A stretch of DNA of 64,000 nucleotides from an uncultured Anaeroplasmataceae bacterium (GCA_910584005.1 CAJTXR010000002.1:107681-171680); one strand, 5' to 3'. Counted from the first letter of the stretch, positions 17,296-26,870 are shown. Notes: a model not told the origin generated them from the letters alone. Translations and numbers: made by a program.

Positions 17296-17640
17296 ATGGC
17301 AAATCAATTTGAATTAATTTTTTGCATTGTGAATTTAGGATTTTCAGATAGTGTTATGACGGCAGCAAGGGAATTAGATTCACGAATTGGTGGAACAGTG
17401 TTAAATGCGAGGGGTACTGCAAGAGAAGAGGCAGAAAAATTATTTAATATTACAATTGAGCCTGAAAAAGAAATTGTTATGATGCTTGTCGCAAAAGAAT
17501 TAAAGGAAGAGATTCTGCATGCGGTTTATAAAAGTGTTGGACTAAATACACCTGGGCAGGGAATCGCTTTTAGTTTGCCAGTAGATGAGGTTGTTGGTTT
17601 ATCTATTCCTGCAGTAAATAAAGAAGAAAAACAAGAATAA
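17296..17640 (+). CDS. PII-like protein, second copy
   Basis: A 114-residue PII-like protein: FELIFCIVNLGFSDSVMTAA, the loop GGTVLNARGTAREEAEKLF, and the B-loop-like GQGIAFSLPVDEVVGLS at the C-terminal side. It lacks the N-terminal extension of the first copy and differs in sequence, so the two probably form separate homotrimers or a heteromer. GAAGGAAGAAGGA precedes ATG 17296, one base after the previous stop. Known PII proteins bind ATP/ADP and 2-oxoglutarate; ligands here are unknown. Confidence 0.75.
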   Translation: MANQFELIFCIVNLGFSDSVMTAARELDSRIGGTVLNARGTAREEAEKLFNITIEPEKEIVMMLVAKELKEEILHAVYKSVGLNTPGQGIAFSLPVDEVVGLSIPAVNKEEKQE

Positions 17641-17645
17641 GTAGA

Positions 17646-17686
17646 AGAATCTTATCAAGCGATATGGGTTGATAAGATTCTTTTTT
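17646..17686 (+). terminator. Terminator of the DUF1538/PII operon
   Basis: A perfect 13-bp stem AGAATCTTATCAA / TTGATAAGATTCT with a 10-nt loop and a six-T tract. Confidence 0.85.
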
Positions 17687-17732
17687 ACATGAAAGAACTT
17701 AAGTAAGCATATAGATGTATTAGGTGATTTTT

Positions 17733-18383
17733 TTGAAAAAGGGTTCACTTATTTTAATTGTAATAATGTTTTTTTTAAGTATATTTATAGGAATTGCTTC
17801 TGCTCAACCAAACTATGTATGTACGATTGTAGTTGATCCTGGACATGGGGGTGTGGATGGAGGAGCAAGTATAGGAGAAATGAAAGAATCTATTTTAACA
17901 TTGGCCATATCTAAAAAAATAAAAGAAGTCTTTGAAAAAAATGGAATTGCTGTTGTTTTGACAAGGGAAACAGAAGATGATCTAAGTAGTAATGAATTTG
18001 TGAAACGAGAAGACATGATGAACCGAGTGCATAAAATTCATTCTTCAAATGCAAGTTTGGCCATTTCAATTCATTTAAACAAATTTACGATTGAAAAATA
18101 TAAAGGAGCTCAAGTATTTTATAGTCCTACAAATTCTTTAAATGCATTACTTGCAGACACTCTTCAAAGAAATTTAATTCAGTATTTAAAAAATACGGAT
18201 CGTAAGATCGTGAAACGAGAAAATATATTCTTATTAAACAAAGTTACGATTCCATGCTGTATTATTGAATGTGGATTCATGTCTAACAAAGAAGAGTTGG
18301 CATTATTGCAGACAGAGGAATATCAGTATAAAATTGCTTATGCATTGTTATATGGAGTAGAAGAGTATTTAAAACTATATTAA
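17733..18383 (+). CDS. N-acetylmuramoyl-L-alanine amidase, CwlD-like
   Basis: A 216-residue secreted Amidase_3 enzyme that cleaves the lactyl amide bond of peptidoglycan. It has an N-terminal signal/anchor (LILIVIMFFLSIFIGIASA), zinc ligands in VDPGHGGVDGG (His), MKESILTL (Glu) and ISIHLN (His), and the catalytic region CCIIECGFMSN. It has no extra binding domain, like CwlD, which acts in spore cortex formation; sporulation is not otherwise shown here. I chose TTG 17733, with AGGTGA 5 nt upstream, over GTG 17724, which lies inside that RBS. Confidence 0.88.
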   Translation: MKKGSLILIVIMFFLSIFIGIASAQPNYVCTIVVDPGHGGVDGGASIGEMKESILTLAISKKIKEVFEKNGIAVVLTRETEDDLSSNEFVKREDMMNRVHKIHSSNASLAISIHLNKFTIEKYKGAQVFYSPTNSLNALLADTLQRNLIQYLKNTDRKIVKRENIFLLNKVTIPCCIIECGFMSNKEELALLQTEEYQYKIAYALLYGVEEYLKLY

Positions 18384-18394
18384 AGGAATGAAGT

Positions 18395-18706
18395 ATGCAG
18401 TCAAAAGAAATGAATTTAAAATTTATTTATGAAGTGCTCAGTGTAGTTAATGAGATTCCATATGGAAAAGTGGCCACCTATGGTCAGATCGCCTCCTTAG
18501 TCGGTAAGCCAAAAAATGCAAGGCAAATTGGATCTATTTTAAGTCATGCAGACTTTTATGGCGATTATCCTTGTCATCGAGTAGTAAATCATATAGGAAG
18601 AATTACGCCTTGTTGGTATGAACAAAAAGGTAAACTACTTGCTGAAGGAGTAGAATTTAAAAATGAAATATGTGTGGATTTAAAAAAATACCAATGGAAT
18701 CCATAA
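18395..18706 (+). CDS. MGMT-family DNA alkyltransferase-like protein
   Basis: A 103-residue protein made only of the DNA-binding/active-site domain of O6-alkylguanine-DNA alkyltransferases: IPYGKVATYGQIASLVG, the Arg-finger region ARQIGSILS and active-site PCHRVVN with Cys60. Alkyltransferase-like (Atl) proteins have Trp in place of this Cys, so this one could be a true, minimal alkyltransferase; the usual N-terminal domain is absent. It follows the amidase by 11 nt. Confidence 0.82.
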   Translation: MQSKEMNLKFIYEVLSVVNEIPYGKVATYGQIASLVGKPKNARQIGSILSHADFYGDYPCHRVVNHIGRITPCWYEQKGKLLAEGVEFKNEICVDLKKYQWNP

Positions 18707-18712
18707 TGAGAA

Positions 18713-18746
18713 AAAAGTAGAGATTAAGAATCTCTACTTTTAATTT
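18713..18746 (+). terminator. Terminator, possibly bidirectional
   Basis: A 13-bp stem AAAAGTAGAGATT / AATCTCTACTTTT with a 3-nt loop, then a T-rich run. It lies between the MGMT gene and the convergent lysR gene and can serve both. Confidence 0.75.
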
Positions 18747-19646
18747 TTATTCAATATGTTTTTTCGCCTCTTGGTATAATTCTACAATTTCACTTAAGAT
18801 ATCAATATGAGAAAAGTCTTTATGATACACAATATTTAATTCTCGAATCATACTTAAATTCTCAATGGAAACTGTTTTAAAATGATTTTTTTCTATATCT
18901 CTTAAGCATGTGCTTTTGGCCAATATAGATACTCCATAATTATGACGGACTAGATCTTTAATCATTGCGATATTATCAATTTGCATCATTACTTCAAAAT
19001 TTTCTATGGATTCGCCACAACGATTGAGCTGATGCTCAAAAAGTTCTGTTGTGCCTGAAGATTCTGAGCGAAGAATTAATTTTTCTTTTTTTAAATCTTC
19101 TAACGAAATAATTTTCTTTTTAGATAATGAGTTATTATTTGCTACAGCTAATACCAATGAATCGGTGTCTAATAGGATATATTTTAAATCATCATCCACC
19201 ATTTTTCCATCAACGAAGGCTACATCTATCTCAAAATTCTTTAATTTACTATAAAGATTTTTTATAGTGTCAGAAATAATTGTTATATGTAAATTTTCTT
19301 TTTCTAAAGAATATTTTGCTAATATTTTACTTATAATACTGCTTTCAGCAGAAGGTGTTAGGCCAATTGTAAGCCGTTTAATGTTATACTGACTATCTTT
19401 TAATGATTGTAGTAAATTAGAGAATATATTATTTAATCTTGTTGCATATTTGACCACAATCATGCCTTCATTTGTCAATTCTACATTATGATTGGTTCTT
19501 CTAAAGATTTTTACATTGAACTCTTCCTCTAATTGCTTAATATGTTGACTTACGGCAGGCTGAGTTAAAGAAAGCTCATCTGCTGCTTTAGAATAGTTTT
19601 TTGTTTTTGCAACTGTCAATAGTGTTTGAAGTCTTTGGGTAATCAT
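18747..19646 (-). CDS. LysR-family transcriptional regulator
   Basis: A 299-residue LTTR: N-terminal helix-turn-helix with AKTKNYSKAADELSLTQPAVSQHIKQLEEEF (positions about 13-43) and a C-terminal periplasmic-binding-type effector domain from about residue 90. The ATG at 19646 has AGGAGG upstream on its strand. It is divergent from a CPA2-type antiporter gene, the usual arrangement for an LTTR and its target, so control of that antiporter is the likely role. The effector is unknown. Confidence 0.88.
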   Translation of the reverse strand: MITQRLQTLLTVAKTKNYSKAADELSLTQPAVSQHIKQLEEEFNVKIFRRTNHNVELTNEGMIVVKYATRLNNIFSNLLQSLKDSQYNIKRLTIGLTPSAESSIISKILAKYSLEKENLHITIISDTIKNLYSKLKNFEIDVAFVDGKMVDDDLKYILLDTDSLVLAVANNNSLSKKKIISLEDLKKEKLILRSESSGTTELFEHQLNRCGESIENFEVMMQIDNIAMIKDLVRHNYGVSILAKSTCLRDIEKNHFKTVSIENLSMIRELNIVYHKDFSHIDILSEIVELYQEAKKHIE

Positions 19647-19670
19647 AGTTCCTCCTGATATAATAAAAAA

Positions 19671-19694
19671 TTATAACTATACAATATATTATAA
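19671..19694. promoter_or_regulatory. Possible LysR operator
   Basis: Two TTATAA hexamers spaced by 12 bp in the divergent lysR/antiporter intergenic region. The arrangement fits an LTTR site with dyad symmetry, but the sequence is AT-rich and the call is weak. Confidence 0.3.
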
Positions 19695-19783
19695 GTTGAT
19701 TTTAAAACTTTTTTCTTCTAAAATCAAGAGCATAAACATAATTTTTATGTATAGAAGAAGTATAATTTTAGGGGTTTTTAAAT

Positions 19784-21175
19784 ATGACGGATTTAGCTTT
19801 TTATTCTGTTTTATCCAATACAACGAAAGTTTTATTATCTTTAAGTATAATGCTACTAACTGGATTCTTAATGACTCGAGTAACAAAATTACTGAAACTT
19901 CCAAACGTAAGCGGATATATTATTGGTGGAATTCTTATTGGTCCTTATTGCTTAAAGTTTGTGTCTAAAGATATGTTAGAACACATGGATTTTATTAGTG
20001 ATATTGCACTTAGTTTTATTGCTTTTGGTGTTGGAAAATTTTTCAAGAAAGAAGTATTGAAAAAAGCGGGAACAAAGGTAATTATAATTACTATATTTGA
20101 GGCATTAATGGCTATGTTGTTCGTTACAATAGCTATGCATTTTATTTTTAAGTTATCCTGGCAGTTTTCTTTAATATTAGGAGCAATTGCCTCCGCAACT
20201 GCTCCAGCTTCTACAATGATGACAATAAAGCAGTATAAGGCAAAGGGTGAATTTGTTGATGTTTTATTGCAGGTGGTTGCGTTAGATGATATTGTTTGCT
20301 TACTTGCTTTTAGTGTAGCAACTGCAATTGCTTCAACTTCTAATGGTAATTTTAAGGCAATGGACATTCTTAAACCCATTGGATTTAATTTACTTTCCAT
20401 TGGAATTGGTGTAATCCTTGCTTTAATTTTAAGATTGGTATTGAATCCAAAAAGAAGTAAAGAAAATCGTTTAATTTTAGTAATAATGGCTTTGCTATCT
20501 TTATGTGCAATATGTTCAATTTTGGAAGTATCTCCATTGCTTTGTTGTATGATTTTTAGTACAGTTTATGTGAACATTACAGATGATACTTATCTATTTC
20601 ATCAAATTGATAACTTTACACCACCTGTAATGCTTTTGTTTTTTGTTCTATCTGGAATGAAACTCAATATGAAGACTTTACTTAGTGTAGGGATTATTGG
20701 TGTTAGTTATTTCTTTATTCGTATTATTGGTAAATATATAGGTTCTTATCTAGGATGCCTTGTTACTAAAGAGCATAAAGATATTCGGTATAATTTAGGA
20801 TTGGCTTTAATTCCTCAAGCTGGAGTGGCGATTGGGCTTTCCGTTTTAGGACAAAGATTATTGCCAGCAGATTTAGGAAATTTATTATCTACGATAATTC
20901 TTGCTTCCTCTGTTTTATATGAATTTGTCGGACCCTCCTGTGCTAAGGCCTCTTTGTTTTTATCTCATTCTATCGAATGGGAAAAGAAAAAACGGAGTAC
21001 AATCGATGTAATTAATGAGGAAACAAAAGAAAGTATAGAACAATTATCTAAGGAACAACTTAAAGATAGTAGGAATCTAAAAAAACCACTTAAAAATTCA
21101 CATTTATTGAATCGGGAATTATTAAAAAGGAAAAGATATATTTTCTCATGTGTTTCTTATAAAAACAAAATTTAA
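19784..21175 (+). CDS. CPA2-family cation:proton antiporter (Kef/NhaS-like)
   Basis: A 463-residue membrane protein with about 12 hydrophobic segments. The N-terminus LPNVSGYIIGGILIGPYCL and the VVALDDIVCLLAFS motif, containing the conserved acidic pair of Na+/H+ antiporters, place it in the Kef-type CPA2 group. It lacks the C-terminal RCK/TrkA nucleotide domain of KefB/C; a short charged cytoplasmic tail (EEKKESIEQL-like, from about residue 410) takes its place. It probably exchanges Na+ or K+ for protons. It is divergently transcribed from a LysR regulator. Confidence 0.85.
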   Translation: MTDLAFYSVLSNTTKVLLSLSIMLLTGFLMTRVTKLLKLPNVSGYIIGGILIGPYCLKFVSKDMLEHMDFISDIALSFIAFGVGKFFKKEVLKKAGTKVIIITIFEALMAMLFVTIAMHFIFKLSWQFSLILGAIASATAPASTMMTIKQYKAKGEFVDVLLQVVALDDIVCLLAFSVATAIASTSNGNFKAMDILKPIGFNLLSIGIGVILALILRLVLNPKRSKENRLILVIMALLSLCAICSILEVSPLLCCMIFSTVYVNITDDTYLFHQIDNFTPPVMLLFFVLSGMKLNMKTLLSVGIIGVSYFFIRIIGKYIGSYLGCLVTKEHKDIRYNLGLALIPQAGVAIGLSVLGQRLLPADLGNLLSTIILASSVLYEFVGPSCAKASLFLSHSIEWEKKKRSTIDVINEETKESIEQLSKEQLKDSRNLKKPLKNSHLLNRELLKRKRYIFSCVSYKNKI

Positions 21176-21211
21176 GGTAAAGTAAAAAGCTTTATCTTTT
21201 TTGTTTTTTTT
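21174..21211 (+). terminator. Terminator after the antiporter
   Basis: A 10-bp stem with two G-U pairs (AAGGTAAAGT / GCTTTATCTT), 5-nt loop, then a long T-rich tract. The stem starts within the stop codon of the antiporter. Confidence 0.6.
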
Positions 21212-21289
21212 AATGTTTTTTATTTGTTTTTATTATATAATTAAATTAGCTTATGAAAATTAGATTTTTAATATAAGGTGGTGCATATC

Positions 21290-21991
21290 ATGGGGTACGT
21301 TACTTTTGAAAATGTAACTAAAATATATAAAATGGGGACACAAGATATTATTGCAAATCGTAACGTGAATTTTACAATAAATGAAAAGGAGTTTTGTGTT
21401 ATTGTTGGTCCTTCGGGAGCTGGGAAAACCACTATTTTAAATCTACTTGGTGGCATGGAAACTTGTGATTCAGGAAATATTATTGTTGATCATGCAGTTG
21501 TGAGTAAAATGAACGAAAAGGAACTTACTTTATATCGCCGTCATGATGTTGGATTTGTTTTTCAATTTTATAATTTAATGCCGAATTTGACAGCATTAGA
21601 AAATATTGAAATTGCCGTTGAAATTTGTAAAAACCCACTTGTTCCAAAGGAAGTATTAGAATCTGTTGGTTTAAAGGATCGAATGAATAATTTTCCATCT
21701 CAATTATCTGGTGGAGAACAACAAAGGGTTTCTATCGCTCGAGCAATTGCTAAAAATCCTAAAATATTACTTTGTGATGAGCCTACGGGGGCTTTAGATT
21801 ATTTGACGGGAAAAAGCATTTTAAAATTACTTCATGATACTTGTAGAAATACTTCTAAGACCGTAATTGTAATTACCCATAATGCAGAACTTACTAAGAT
21901 GGCTGACCATGTTATTCGAGTAAAAAACGGGGAAGTAATAGAAGAATATTATAATGAATCACCACTTCCTATTGAAGAGATTGAGTGGTGA
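21290..21991 (+). CDS. ABC transporter ATP-binding protein (MacB/LolD type)
   Basis: A 233-residue ATPase: Walker [19 protein letters not shown]-loop [17 protein letters not shown], signature [19 protein letters not shown], Walker [12 protein letters not shown] and H-loop VIVITHN. This subgroup pairs with FtsX-like permeases. ATG 21290 is chosen because AAGGTGGT lies about 9 nt upstream. It is followed after 4 nt by the permease, so the two form a transporter operon. Confidence 0.92.
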   Translation: MGYVTFENVTKIYKMGTQDIIANRNVNFTINEKEFCVIVGPSGAGKTTILNLLGGMETCDSGNIIVDHAVVSKMNEKELTLYRRHDVGFVFQFYNLMPNLTALENIEIAVEICKNPLVPKEVLESVGLKDRMNNFPSQLSGGEQQRVSIARAIAKNPKILLCDEPTGALDYLTGKSILKLLHDTCRNTSKTVIVITHNAELTKMADHVIRVKNGEVIEEYYNESPLPIEEIEW

Positions 21992-21995
21992 TGAT

Positions 21996-24527
21996 ATGAA
22001 TCGAACATTTCTTAAGACTATGTTTCGTGATTTTAAGAAGAACTTATCTAGGTTTATTGCTATTATTGCAATTATGGCATTGGGGGTGGGATTTTTAATT
22101 GGTCTTTTATCGGCTACGCCTACATTGCAACATTCTGTTCAGCAATTTTATAATCAACAAAATATGTTTGATATTGATATTAAATCGACCATTGGTTTTG
22201 ATAAAGAAGATGTTGTTCATTTAAAACAGGATTGTCAAGAGATTAGCGAAATAGAAGCATTTCATCAAATGGATTATGAATTTGTATATGAAAATCAAGA
22301 AATCACAACTAGGTTTATTGCTACTTCCTTTTCTAATTCAATTAATAAAGTGAAAGTGATTAAGGGCGAATATCCCAAATCAAAATCAGAATGTTTAATT
22401 CAAAATATGGGTGTATTTTATAATGCGGATGTTATTGGAAAGAAACTTTACATTGCGGATTTAGAATACACAATAACAGGGATTTGTGAATCTTCAGTTT
22501 ATTTTTACAAACTTTCTGAAATGACTACAATTGGAAACGGAGATTTGAATTCAATTGTTTATGTAGATGCTATGTTTCATTCAGATTTGCCAATTACTGA
22601 TATAGTGGTTACGCTTAAGTCTACTAAAAAATATGATGCTTTTGGGAAAAAGTATTTAGCTTATGTGGAAAATACAAAAAAAACAATAGAAACTCTTAGT
22701 CCTTCTTATATCGACCAATTAAAAAATAAGAGGATAGAAGAAGCCTATCAAGCAGGATATGATCAAGCAATGCTAAGTGCTAAGGAGCATATAAAAGAAG
22801 AGATATTAAAGCAAAGCCCTAATATTTCAGAAGAGATTTTACTTTCACTTGTTCAAGAAGAATTTGTTAAACAAAAAAATGAAATTGAATTTGCATATAA
22901 AGAAAGTATAAAAGAAACAATAAATCGCATAGATGCTGAATGGTATGTTCTAGACCGTAAATCCAATACAAGTTATGTGGCTTTTGAAGAAAATTCAAAT
23001 AAAGTTAATAAAGTAGCGGTTGTTTTTCCTTTCTTTTTCTTTTTTATTGCTGGATTGATTGCTTTAACTTCGGTTACTCGATTGGTACATGAAGATAGAA
23101 GTTCCATAGGCACCTTGAAGTCCTTAGGATACTCTAATCTTAAAATTTTAGGAAAGTATATTTTCTATGCATTTTTTTCTTGTGTCATTGGTTGTTTTTT
23201 AGGTTTATTTTTTGGCGTATTTTTATTGCCATTTGTTATTTTCATTTGTTATAATGCTTTATTTATTATGCCAAAATTTTATTTTGTTTGGTATCATTTT
23301 GGTATAATTCTTTCTATGCTCACAATGAGCTTAACGATTCTTTTAGTTATGCTTTTTGTGTGTTTAAAAACATTAAAAGAAAAACCAAATGCTTTATTAG
23401 TGCCAAAGGCTCCAAAGGCAGGAAAAAGAATTCTATTAGAAAGAATTGGATTTATTTGGAACCGATTAAAATTCAAATTTAAATCTGCAATTCGTAATGT
23501 ATTTCGCTTCAAAAGAAATCTAATTATGATGATTGTCGGTATTGGTGGATGTACAGGATTAATGATGGTGGCTTTTGGGTTGAGAGATTCTATCCAAAGT
23601 TTTTCAATAAATCAATATGAGAATATTATAAAATATGATTTTATATTGAATACGGATAAACAGATTGATGAATCTATATTCAAAGATAGTACAACACTTT
23701 CTTTATATAGTAAGCAAGTAAAAATGGTTAAAAATAAAGATTATGAGGTTACGATTTTATATACGGATGAAGCTATATTTGATTTTATGGGACTTGGAAT
23801 AGAAGAATTTGGGCCAAATAGTGTTATTATTTCTAGCCAAATTTCTTCTAAATTCCATATGAAAAAGAATGATTTTATAGAGGTTCAAGTAAACAAAGAA
23901 ATTGAAAAGTTTAAAATAACACACACCTTTACAAACTACATTGGAAATTATATAATTGTTCATAAAAGCCAACGGACTGAAGAAGATAATAATACGATTT
24001 ATGTAAAATTAGGTGTGAGGGATCAAGAGCGATATGATGAAATTTCTAAGGACTTGCATCGTCAAGTTTCCCGCATTGAAGATATTGCTCAAACCAAAAA
24101 AACTTATGCTTCTTTAAGTGATGGGATTGGATTTGTTATTATATTGATTTTATTATGTTCAGGAATATTGGCAGTCATTGTTATTTATAATTTAACCAAT
24201 ATTAATATAAATGAACGAATCAAAGAAATTGCGACTTTAAAGGTGCTAGGATATCATCGTTCTGAAGTCTTAGGTTTCATTTTTAGAGAGATTATCATCA
24301 TGAGTTTCTTAGGTATTTTATCAGGATTCATTTTTGGTCCTGTATTGAATTATTTTGTAATGACTCAAATTTCTAGTCCAGGTCAATGCTTTTCTACCCA
24401 GTTGTCCATCATTCATTATGTTTCTTCTTTTGGGTTAACTATTGTTTTTATCCTTATAGTTTTATTGTTATTTATTCCTAAAATTAAGAAAATTCAGATG
24501 GTAGAATCTTTGAAATCTGTAGAATAA
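21996..24527 (+). CDS. ABC transporter permease, FtsX/MacB family
   Basis: An 843-residue permease with two FtsX-type units. The first membrane helix (LSRFIAIIAIMALGVGFLIGLL) is followed by a large extracytoplasmic region with a helical segment (about residues 230-310), three central helices, a second FtsX unit starting near residue 500 and a last helix group that ends at residue 835. Such double-FtsX permeases with a lone ATPase export lipids, peptides or antimicrobials; the substrate is unknown. The start ATG 21996 is after GTGGTGATG; the upstream in-frame ATG at 21954 would overlap the ATPase gene. Confidence 0.88.
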   Translation: MNRTFLKTMFRDFKKNLSRFIAIIAIMALGVGFLIGLLSATPTLQHSVQQFYNQQNMFDIDIKSTIGFDKEDVVHLKQDCQEISEIEAFHQMDYEFVYENQEITTRFIATSFSNSINKVKVIKGEYPKSKSECLIQNMGVFYNADVIGKKLYIADLEYTITGICESSVYFYKLSEMTTIGNGDLNSIVYVDAMFHSDLPITDIVVTLKSTKKYDAFGKKYLAYVENTKKTIETLSPSYIDQLKNKRIEEAYQAGYDQAMLSAKEHIKEEILKQSPNISEEILLSLVQEEFVKQKNEIEFAYKESIKETINRIDAEWYVLDRKSNTSYVAFEENSNKVNKVAVVFPFFFFFIAGLIALTSVTRLVHEDRSSIGTLKSLGYSNLKILGKYIFYAFFSCVIGCFLGLFFGVFLLPFVIFICYNALFIMPKFYFVWYHFGIILSMLTMSLTILLVMLFVCLKTLKEKPNALLVPKAPKAGKRILLERIGFIWNRLKFKFKSAIRNVFRFKRNLIMMIVGIGGCTGLMMVAFGLRDSIQSFSINQYENIIKYDFILNTDKQIDESIFKDSTTLSLYSKQVKMVKNKDYEVTILYTDEAIFDFMGLGIEEFGPNSVIISSQISSKFHMKKNDFIEVQVNKEIEKFKITHTFTNYIGNYIIVHKSQRTEEDNNTIYVKLGVRDQERYDEISKDLHRQVSRIEDIAQTKKTYASLSDGIGFVIILILLCSGILAVIVIYNLTNININERIKEIATLKVLGYHRSEVLGFIFREIIIMSFLGILSGFIFGPVLNYFVMTQISSPGQCFSTQLSIIHYVSSFGLTIVFILIVLLLFIPKIKKIQMVESLKSVE

Positions 24528-24536
24528 AAAATGAAG

Positions 24537-24570
24537 AGGTGGCTTTTTAAAGAAAAGGCTACCTTTTTTT
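24537..24570 (+). terminator. Terminator of the ABC transporter operon
   Basis: A 12-bp stem (two G-U pairs) AGGTGGCTTTTT / AAAAGGCTACCT, 4-nt loop, then seven Ts. Confidence 0.75.
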
Positions 24571-24608
24571 GTTGAAATATTGTAAGATAAAATTATGGAG
24601 ATTAACAT

Positions 24609-25541
24609 ATGAAAAAGATATTTATATCCTATAAGGTGCATAATCGTAAACAGGCAATTTCATATTATACAAGGCTTAAAGACCAAGGCTATATGGTTTG
24701 GTTTGATCAATTGATTTTAAAAAATCGTTCATGGCAAGATGAAATCAAGGAGCATATCCAAAGGGCAGATATTTTTTTATGCCTTCTAAGCAAGGAGTGT
24801 TTATATGATGATTGGGTGTATCAGCAGATTTTATTTGCTAAGTCTTATCATAAAAAATTTGTTTATATTATTCTTGATGATACACCAGTAAAAGATTTTA
24901 AAAAATTCAAAATTAGAAAAAGAGATATCTATCAAGATATCCCTATCTTTTCAAAGGAAGTAAAAGAGTTAAATAATTTAAGAAGAGAAATAAATTATAG
25001 GATGAACCACCCATTTTTATCTGTTGGTATATTTTTATTTTTTGCGATTTATCTTTTTTGTTATGGACTTAAGATAGGAAATCTTTATTTAAATCATTGT
25101 TATGGCTGGGCTTGTTTAGGAATAAGTTGCTTATTGGTTTTATCCTATATTCCCAATCGAATTGGATTTTATTTGCAATCTCTTTTTTCTTTTCTTTTGT
25201 TGGGTTTTTGTTATTTTTATATTCCCATCTATTATGTTTCGGATGTGGGTATAAATCCAATTGTATATTTACTTCTTTATAGTTTCGCAGTTATTTTTCG
25301 ATATTCTAAAAATAGATTAGGAATAAATTTTTTGTTTAGTTTACTTTATACTGGATTAATTATTCTTCTTAATTTTGTTGTCGTTATGTACATTCAGCAG
25401 ATTTACTCTATCAATGTTTCTATTCTTTCAATACTCTTATTATTTTTCGTTGTTATTTTTACTTATTATGAATCTAAAGAATACTATGATGCTACAGAGG
25501 ATATAAAACAATTAAAAAATAGAATTTACAAACACTCTTGA
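24609..25541 (+). CDS. TIR-domain membrane protein
   Basis: A 310-residue protein: an N-terminal TIR domain (residues 1-about 130; KKIFISYKVHNRKQA, YMVWFDQ, LCLLSKECLYDDWVYQQI) followed by a membrane domain of about six hydrophobic helices from residue 137 on. In NAD-cleaving TIR domains such as SARM1 the motif DWVHKE supplies the catalytic Glu; here the equivalent DWVYQQ has Gln73. So NADase activity is doubtful and a scaffold or signalling role is possible. Membrane-TIR proteins have been found in phage defence. GGAG lies 8 nt before ATG 24609. Its end overlaps the convergent MATE gene by 16 bp. Confidence 0.8.
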   Translation: MKKIFISYKVHNRKQAISYYTRLKDQGYMVWFDQLILKNRSWQDEIKEHIQRADIFLCLLSKECLYDDWVYQQILFAKSYHKKFVYIILDDTPVKDFKKFKIRKRDIYQDIPIFSKEVKELNNLRREINYRMNHPFLSVGIFLFFAIYLFCYGLKIGNLYLNHCYGWACLGISCLLVLSYIPNRIGFYLQSLFSFLLLGFCYFYIPIYYVSDVGINPIVYLLLYSFAVIFRYSKNRLGINFLFSLLYTGLIILLNFVVVMYIQQIYSINVSILSILLLFFVVIFTYYESKEYYDATEDIKQLKNRIYKHS

Positions 25542-26851
25542 TGATTTATTTGGTTTTTGATGCGAGGAATACACATAAGAAAAACGCTAGCAGAGGAAAT
25601 GATTTCAGCAATAGAAACTGCTAAATAAATTCCATTTTCTGATAAGAACAGACTTAAAATATAAGCTAAAGGAAGTAGGAAAATCATTTGTCTTAATAGA
25701 CTGATGCATAAGGAAAGTAAGCCTTTTTGTATGGATTGAAAGAAGGATGCCATCAAATAATTTATACAACCAAAAACGAATCCGATGGATGCAAGCCTTA
25801 AAAATGTGTTTGTTTGTGCAATTATGTTTGGATCCGAATAAAAGATGCTCATAAGAAGATGGGGAATACTTAAAAAAAGAATTGTAGCCAAGGCTCCAAT
25901 TCCGATGGAGAGAGCCAATCCATTTTTTAAAATTTGATGGAGTCTTTTCGTATCATTTGCTCCATAAGCATAACTCATGAGTGGCATAGTTCCTTGAGCA
26001 ATACCACTTACTCCCATGTAAACAAAGTATTGTAATTTGTAGTATAATCCGAAGGTGGTTACAGCTAATGAATTCAAACTAACAAGGATATAATTCATAA
26101 TAGTAACCATAAAAGAAGGAATTGCATTCATAAAAAAGGAAGGAATGCCAACACGATATATTGCCATTAAGTTTTCTTTTTGAACGTGAAAATCTTTGAT
26201 GTGAATCCGAATACGATTGTACTTGGATAAGATAAAAGCAAGCATAACAATTGTGGCTGCAACTTGGGCAACTACAGTTGCTAGGGCTGCCCCTAATACA
26301 CCTAAATGACAAGTGAAGATTAATATTGGATCTAGGATCAAATTGAGAACTACACCTGTCAATAAAGATACCATTGGTAATGCCATTTTTCCATCAGCTT
26401 GTAATATCTTTTCCATCGCAATTTGAAAAATGGTTGTAAAACTAAATATAATAATTAAAGAAATGTAGGTTTGACCATATTCAATTACGATAGATTCGTT
26501 TGTAAAGGATTGAATAAAGAGCTTAGATAAAGATAAACCTAATAATAAGACAACACCATAATGAATAAAAGAAAGGATAAGGCCTAATATGGCGGCATTT
26601 TCGGCTTCTTTATGTTTATTTTGTCCTAACTTCATTGCGATACATGCATTCATACCTACACCAATTCCTACAGATAGAGCTAAGATTAAATTTTGAATGG
26701 GATAAACGATAGATATAGCTTCCATAGCTTTTGGATCAAATTTGGTAACATACATAGAATCTACTAAGTTATATAAGGATTGTATAATCATAGAAAGTGC
26801 AGGTGGCAAACTCATTTTAATGATTAAGGGTAATATTTTTTTCTTTTCCAA
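25526..26851 (-). CDS. MATE-family multidrug efflux transporter
   Basis: A 441-residue, 12-helix MATE protein: two homologous halves, with SLPPALSMIIQSLYNLVDSMYV at the N-terminus and GIAQGTMPLMSYAYGAND in the second half. It exports drugs or metabolites using Na+ or H+. I chose a TTG start at 26851 because GGAGGAG sits 6 nt upstream on its strand; the frame is open back to 26941 but that part passes through the leader hairpin. Expression is probably controlled by that hairpin. Confidence 0.85.
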   Translation of the reverse strand: MEKKKILPLIIKMSLPPALSMIIQSLYNLVDSMYVTKFDPKAMEAISIVYPIQNLILALSVGIGVGMNACIAMKLGQNKHKEAENAAILGLILSFIHYGVVLLLGLSLSKLFIQSFTNESIVIEYGQTYISLIIIFSFTTIFQIAMEKILQADGKMALPMVSLLTGVVLNLILDPILIFTCHLGVLGAALATVVAQVAATIVMLAFILSKYNRIRIHIKDFHVQKENLMAIYRVGIPSFFMNAIPSFMVTIMNYILVSLNSLAVTTFGLYYKLQYFVYMGVSGIAQGTMPLMSYAYGANDTKRLHQILKNGLALSIGIGALATILFLSIPHLLMSIFYSDPNIIAQTNTFLRLASIGFVFGCINYLMASFFQSIQKGLLSLCISLLRQMIFLLPLAYILSLFLSENGIYLAVSIAEIISSASVFLMCIPRIKNQINHQECL

Positions 26852-26870
26852 CTTATTCTCCTCCAGACAT

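Noticed and set aside
18395-18706. Atl (alkyltransferase-like) protein
   Set aside because: The active-site Cys (PCHR) is present; Atl proteins lack it.
21954-21995. Upstream ATG for the ABC permease
   Set aside because: It would lie inside the ATPase gene and has no RBS; ATG 21996 has one and begins the typical FtsX N-terminus.
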